Shown piece after piece: positions 32,516 to 35,461 of a DNA stretch of 35,461 bases (within the stretch, counting starts at the first letter, position 1; each line of letters begins with the position of its first letter). The notes under the pieces are model-generated. The model was not told where the DNA came from and searched no databases. It saw only the letters and a list, made by a program, of their open reading frames with translations. The translations under genes were made by a program, and so were the position numbers. Origin of the DNA: Rhizobiaceae bacterium (GTDB taxonomy: Bacteria; Pseudomonadota; Alphaproteobacteria; Rhizobiales; Rhizobiaceae). Location: the NCBI GenBank assembly GCA_023953775.1, contig JAMLJD010000042.1, positions 1-35,461 of the forward strand. The letters are read 5' to 3'.

Positions 32516-33604
32516 TCAAGAGACGAAATGCTTCGACAGTTTCAGGCCCTGGGCCTGGTAGTTTGATTTGAGGTCCGCGCCGTACAGCGTCGCGGGCCTT
32601 TCCTGCATCCGCTCGTAGATCAGCCGACCGACGACCTGTCCGTGTTCGAGGATGAAGGGCACCTCGTGACTGCGCACTTCGAGCACGGCGCGGCTGCCCT
32701 TTCCGCCCGCGCCGGAATGGCCGAAACCGGGGTCGAAGAAACCGGCATAGTGAACCCGGAACTCCCCGACCAGCGGGTCGAACGGTGTCATCTCGGCCGC
32801 GTAGTCGGGCGGCACGTGGACGGCCTCGCGCGACACCAGGATGTAGAACTCGTCGGGATCGAGCACCAGTTCCGGCGCACCTCGAAGATGGATCGGCTCC
32901 CAGAAGTCCAGCGCGGCATAGGCGCCGGGCCGGTCGACGTCGACGACGCCGGTATGGCGCTTGCCGCGATAGCCGACCAGCGCGCCCTCGTCGCCCGCAA
33001 GGTCGATCGACAATGCGATGCCGCCGCCCGATATGTTGGCGTTCTCGGAGGCGACCAAAGACTGGTCGTCGTGAAGGTGCTGAAGTTCTTCCTCGCCGAG
33101 CACGGCGGCACCACGCCGGAACCGGATCTGCGACAACCGCGACCCGGTGCGCCCAACCACCGGAAATGTCCGCGGGCTCACTTCGAGATAAAGCGGGCCG
33201 TGGTATCCGGCCGGTATCTTGTCGAACTCCTGGCCATGGTCGGTCATCACCCGGGTGAAGATGTCGAGACGGCCTGTCGAGCTTTTCGGATTGGCCGAGG
33301 CTGCGATGTCGTCCGGCAGCGCGAGCGTTTCGAGCAGCGGGACGATATAGACGCAGCCGGTCTCGAAAACCGCACCGTTGGCGAGGTCGAACTCGTGCAG
33401 TTTGAGACGATCCAGCTTGTCGGAAATTCGGTTGCCTGCGCCGGGCAGAAAACTCGCGCGGACCCGGTAGGCCGTGGCGCCGAGACGCAGGTCGAGGCTC
33501 GCGGGCTGGACTTGGCCGACCGCGAGCGGTTGTGGCGCGGCGATCGCGCCGTCCTGGAAAAGGCCTTCGATCGCCCGGTCGGGAAGAATGCCGGATTTCG
33601 CCAA
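32516..33604 (-). CDS. dcd: 2'-deoxycytidine 5'-triphosphate deaminase, long form
   Basis: Deaminates dCTP to dUTP for thymidylate synthesis. 362 aa from TTG 33604, preferred because GAGGGAGG (33615-33622) lies ten bases upstream and the protein then begins LAKSGILPDRAIEGLFQDGA, as in the family. The ATG at 33676 would add 24 Gly/Pro-rich residues with no ribosome binding site. Two dUTPase-like domains are joined, as in rhizobial homologues. The first contains QVQPASLDLRLGATAYRVRA and the core ANPKSSTGRLDIFTRV, then GPLYLEVSPRTFPVVGRTGS and LSQIRFRRG. The second repeats related segments (SIDLAGDEGALVGYRGKRHT, SREAVHVPPDYAAEM, FDPGFGHSGAGGKGSRAVLE). Divergent from metZ. Confidence 0.92.
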   Translation of the reverse strand: MAKSGILPDRAIEGLFQDGAIAAPQPLAVGQVQPASLDLRLGATAYRVRASFLPGAGNRISDKLDRLKLHEFDLANGAVFETGCVYIVPLLETLALPDDIAASANPKSSTGRLDIFTRVMTDHGQEFDKIPAGYHGPLYLEVSPRTFPVVGRTGSRLSQIRFRRGAAVLGEEELQHLHDDQSLVASENANISGGGIALSIDLAGDEGALVGYRGKRHTGVVDVDRPGAYAALDFWEPIHLRGAPELVLDPDEFYILVSREAVHVPPDYAAEMTPFDPLVGEFRVHYAGFFDPGFGHSGAGGKGSRAVLEVRSHEVPFILEHGQVVGRLIYERMQERPATLYGADLKSNYQAQGLKLSKHFVS

Positions 33605-33711
33605 GGTGCCGCCGCCTCCCTCAGATGCCGGCCCGCCCGGCCGCGCTGGACCAAAGCCTCTACCAAAGCCGATCATTGACGCAAGCCGCGCCCAAGTCTA
33701 AAGGAACGTTA

Positions 33712-33767
33712 TCCCGTGGTGATTTGGCCGGTCGGCTTGCAGCCACGTTAAACAAGTCGCTAAAGGA
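33712..33767 (+). ncRNA. SAM-II riboswitch (metA motif) in the metZ leader
   Basis: Stem P1 forms between CGTGG (33715-33719) and CCACG (33743-33747). The loop segment GATTTG (33721-33726) pairs with CAAGTC (33753-33758) downstream, giving the H-type pseudoknot of SAM-II, with the conserved GTTAAA and CGCTAAAG around it. This class senses S-adenosylmethionine in Alphaproteobacteria and is typically found ahead of metA, metX or metZ, as here. High SAM should reduce metZ expression. The following hairpin with a T-tract suggests control by transcription termination. Confidence 0.96.
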
Positions 33768-33777
33768 CCGCTTGTGG

Positions 33778-33815
33778 ACCGGCGCGCGACTTTGCGGCCG
33801 GTTTTTTGTTTTTTT
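33778..33815 (+). terminator. Intrinsic terminator in the metZ leader (riboswitch expression platform)
   Basis: ACCGGC-g-CGC (33778-33787) pairs with GCG-GCCGGT (33794-33802) around a six-base loop, and TTTTTTGTTTTTTT follows. It ends ten bases before the metZ start, so it must be the regulated attenuator rather than the end of an upstream gene. Its 5' arm is also complementary to an aptamer loop segment (see findings). Confidence 0.85.
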
Positions 33816-33825
33816 GGGGCATGAG

Positions 33826-35016
33826 ATGACCAAAGCGACGAAGCGCAACTGGAAGCCCGCCACCGAACTGATCCATGGCGGTACGCTTCGATCCCAGTTC
33901 GGCGAAACCTCGGAAGCGATCTACATGACGCAGGGCTTCGTCTACGACAGCTCCGAGGCGGCGGAGGCCCGTTTCAAGGGCGAGGAACCGGGCTTCATCT
34001 ACTCGCGCTACGCCAACCCGACGGTCGACATGTTCGAAAAGCGCATGTGCGCGATGGAGGGCGCGGAGGACGCACGCGCTACCGCATCCGGCATGGCTGC
34101 GGTCGCCGCAGCGCTCCTGTGCAGCGTCAGGGCCGGCGACCACGTCGTCGCCGCGCGCGCCCTGTTCGGCTCCTGCCGCTGGATCGTCGAGACGCTGATG
34201 CCGAAATACGGGATTGAGGCGACGCTGGTCGACGGCACCGACCTGAAGGCCTGGGAAGAGGCCGTGCGTCCCACGACGCGGCTGTTCTTCCTCGAAAGCC
34301 CGACCAACCCGACGCTGGAGGTTGTCGACATCGCCGCGGTGGCCGCGCTGGCCGACTCGATCGGCGCGCGGCTGGTCGTCGACAATGTTTTCGCGACGCC
34401 GCTTCTGCAGAAGCCGCTGGAGCTCGGCGCGCATGTGGTCGTCTATTCGGCGACCAAGCATATCGACGGCCAGGGCCGCTGCCTCGGCGGCGTGGTCCTG
34501 TCCGACAAGGAGTGGATCGACAAGAACCTGCACGACTATTTCCGGCACACGGGGCCAAGCCTCTCGCCCTTCAACGCCTGGACATTGCTCAAGGGGCTGG
34601 AGACGCTGCCGCTCAGGGTCCGGCAGCAGACCGAAAGCGCTGGCCGGCTGGCCGGACATCTCGCCTGCCATCCGAAGGTGTCGAAGGTGATCTATCCGGG
34701 TCGCAACGACCATCCCCAGGCCGACATCATCGCCCGCCAGATGAAGGGCGGTTCGTCGCTGATCTGCCTCGAGGTGAAGGGCGGGCGGAAGGCCGCGTTC
34801 GGCTTCCAGGACGCGCTGGAGATCGTCCGCATCTCCAACAATCTCGGCGACGCCAAGAGCCTGATAACCCATCCGGCGACCACGACGCACAAGAATTTGA
34901 GCGAGGAGGCGCGCGCCGAGCTGGGCATCAATCCCGGAACGGTGCGGCTGTCGGTCGGGCTCGAGGATGCCGACGACCTGATCGCCGACATCGATCGCGC
35001 GCTCGAGGCGGTCTAG
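33826..35016 (+). CDS. metZ: O-succinylhomoserine sulfhydrylase
   Basis: Joins O-succinylhomoserine and sulfide to homocysteine (direct sulfhydrylation route to methionine). 396 aa from ATG 33826, with a modest GGGG site six bases upstream; ATG 33821 runs into a stop at once. Cys/Met-metabolism PLP enzyme: IYMTQGFVYDSSEAAEARF, YSRYANPTVDMFEKRM, ATASGMAAVAAALL, ESPTNPTLEVVDI, VVDNVFATP and YSATKHIDGQGRCLGG, with the Schiff-base lysine at residue 211. Late segments DAKSLITHPATTTHKNL and VRLSVGLEDADDLI are typical of MetZ. The SAM-II riboswitch directly upstream supports the methionine role over cystathionine gamma-synthase. Confidence 0.96.
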   Translation: MTKATKRNWKPATELIHGGTLRSQFGETSEAIYMTQGFVYDSSEAAEARFKGEEPGFIYSRYANPTVDMFEKRMCAMEGAEDARATASGMAAVAAALLCSVRAGDHVVAARALFGSCRWIVETLMPKYGIEATLVDGTDLKAWEEAVRPTTRLFFLESPTNPTLEVVDIAAVAALADSIGARLVVDNVFATPLLQKPLELGAHVVVYSATKHIDGQGRCLGGVVLSDKEWIDKNLHDYFRHTGPSLSPFNAWTLLKGLETLPLRVRQQTESAGRLAGHLACHPKVSKVIYPGRNDHPQADIIARQMKGGSSLICLEVKGGRKAAFGFQDALEIVRISNNLGDAKSLITHPATTTHKNLSEEARAELGINPGTVRLSVGLEDADDLIADIDRALEAV

Positions 35017-35046
35017 CCTGGCGGGCGAGCGAGGGCCGGGGCAGCG

Positions 35047-35461
35047 TCAATCGAGTGCCCGGGCCGCGAGCAGTATCCGTGAGGTCGCGGTGTAGAGGCA
35101 AAGCACGGCGAAAATGCCCGCGAGCACCGAAAACCATGCCGGAAACAGGCAAAAAGCGACGAAAAACGCGATGGTTTCGGTCGCCTCCGCCAATCCCGTG
35201 GTGAAAAACAGCGATTTTTCGCCGCGTTCTTCGGTCTTCAGGCCTCTTTTCTCCGCCATGACGGCATAGGCGAGAAAACTGCCGCCATTGACGTAGAACG
35301 AGAAGATCAGCGCCGCGCCCGCAACCGCGTTCGCGGCGGGGTCGGCGAGCACGAAGCCGAGCGGGATCGCGCCGTAGAAGACGAAATCGAGCACGATGTC
35401 GAGGAAGCCACCGAGATCGGTCTTGCCGGTGATGCTCGCCACCGCGCCGTCGAGGCCATCA
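35047..35461 (-). CDS. CDP-alcohol phosphatidyltransferase family protein, 5' end cut
   Basis: The visible C-terminal 137 codons belong to an integral membrane enzyme that transfers a phosphatidyl group from a CDP-alcohol to an acceptor alcohol; the start lies outside the window. The family motif is readable at the edge as DGLDGAVASITG, then KTDLGGFLDIVLD, giving the four metal-binding aspartates. The usual AR after DG-x-x is AS, and the spacing to the next Gly/Asp is one residue shorter than the textbook motif. Three further membrane helices follow (FVFYGAIPLGFVLA, AGAALIFSFYVNGGSFLAYA, IAFFVAFCLFPAWFSVLAGI). Product lipid cannot be assigned. Convergent with metZ, 30 bases apart. Confidence 0.85.
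   Translation of the reverse strand, partial: DGLDGAVASITGKTDLGGFLDIVLDFVFYGAIPLGFVLADPAANAVAGAALIFSFYVNGGSFLAYAVMAEKRGLKTEERGEKSLFFTTGLAEATETIAFFVAFCLFPAWFSVLAGIFAVLCLYTATSRILLAARALD

Overview
The window is a dense, GC-rich stretch of an alphaproteobacterial chromosome, most likely Hyphomicrobiales (Rhizobiales). Supporting this are a glycine-dependent hemA, a SAM-II riboswitch in front of metZ, a long-form dCTP deaminase, a DUF6460 protein, and a complete N-acetylglutaminylglutamine amide (NAGGN) osmolyte operon. No insertion sequence, phage gene, CRISPR array or integrase is visible, and the coding sequences that lie whole in the window look intact. No gap without a gene exceeds about 250 bases. 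The two ends cut genes: malate synthase G on the left and a CDP-alcohol phosphatidyltransferase on the right.

Layout. 1-3983 (minus): glcB (C-terminus missing) and a solo HyuA-type hydantoinase/oxoprolinase. 4163-6954 (plus): an RND/MMPL exporter that seems to start at CTG, overlapping a small secreted two-cysteine protein. 6970-11762 (minus): the NAGGN operon, transcribed asnO, then ngg, then an M42 peptidase, with a MarR regulator diverging at 11846. 12531-13808: hemA behind a perfect FNR-type box. 13821-16229: a divergent pair of citrate synthase paralogues, one carrying an N-terminal helix-turn-helix, facing each other across an operator-like repeat cluster. 16239-18024 (minus): an aminotransferase and mscL. 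18272-22435: a transporter-fused hybrid sensor kinase convergent with its probable LuxR-type response regulator (CrbS/CrbR or MxtR/ErdR type). 22635-25960: a small membrane protein, a double-hotdog thioesterase, a secreted coiled-coil protein, DUF952 and pyrD. 26059-28731: a MATE exporter, a histone-deacetylase-like amidohydrolase and a DUF6460 protein. 28821-28894: tRNA-Gly(CCC). 28998-31402 (minus): overlapping patatin and phospholipase D/cardiolipin synthase genes. 31577-32512: a NaChBac-type sodium channel and a 24-residue membrane micro-protein whose ribosome binding site is buried in a perfect hairpin. 32516-35461: dCTP deaminase, SAM-II riboswitch with terminator plus metZ, and the cut phosphatidyltransferase.

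Two themes recur. One is osmotic and ionic homeostasis: NAGGN synthesis, MscL and the voltage-gated channel. The other is two-carbon and central carbon metabolism: malate synthase, two accessory citrate synthases and an acetate-switch-type two-component pair. The grouping is suggestive only, because the genes are separate transcription units. The least explained items are the micro-protein with the hairpin-masked ribosome binding site, the CTG start, the HTH-citrate synthase with its operator cluster, and the candidate antiterminator inside the SAM-II leader.
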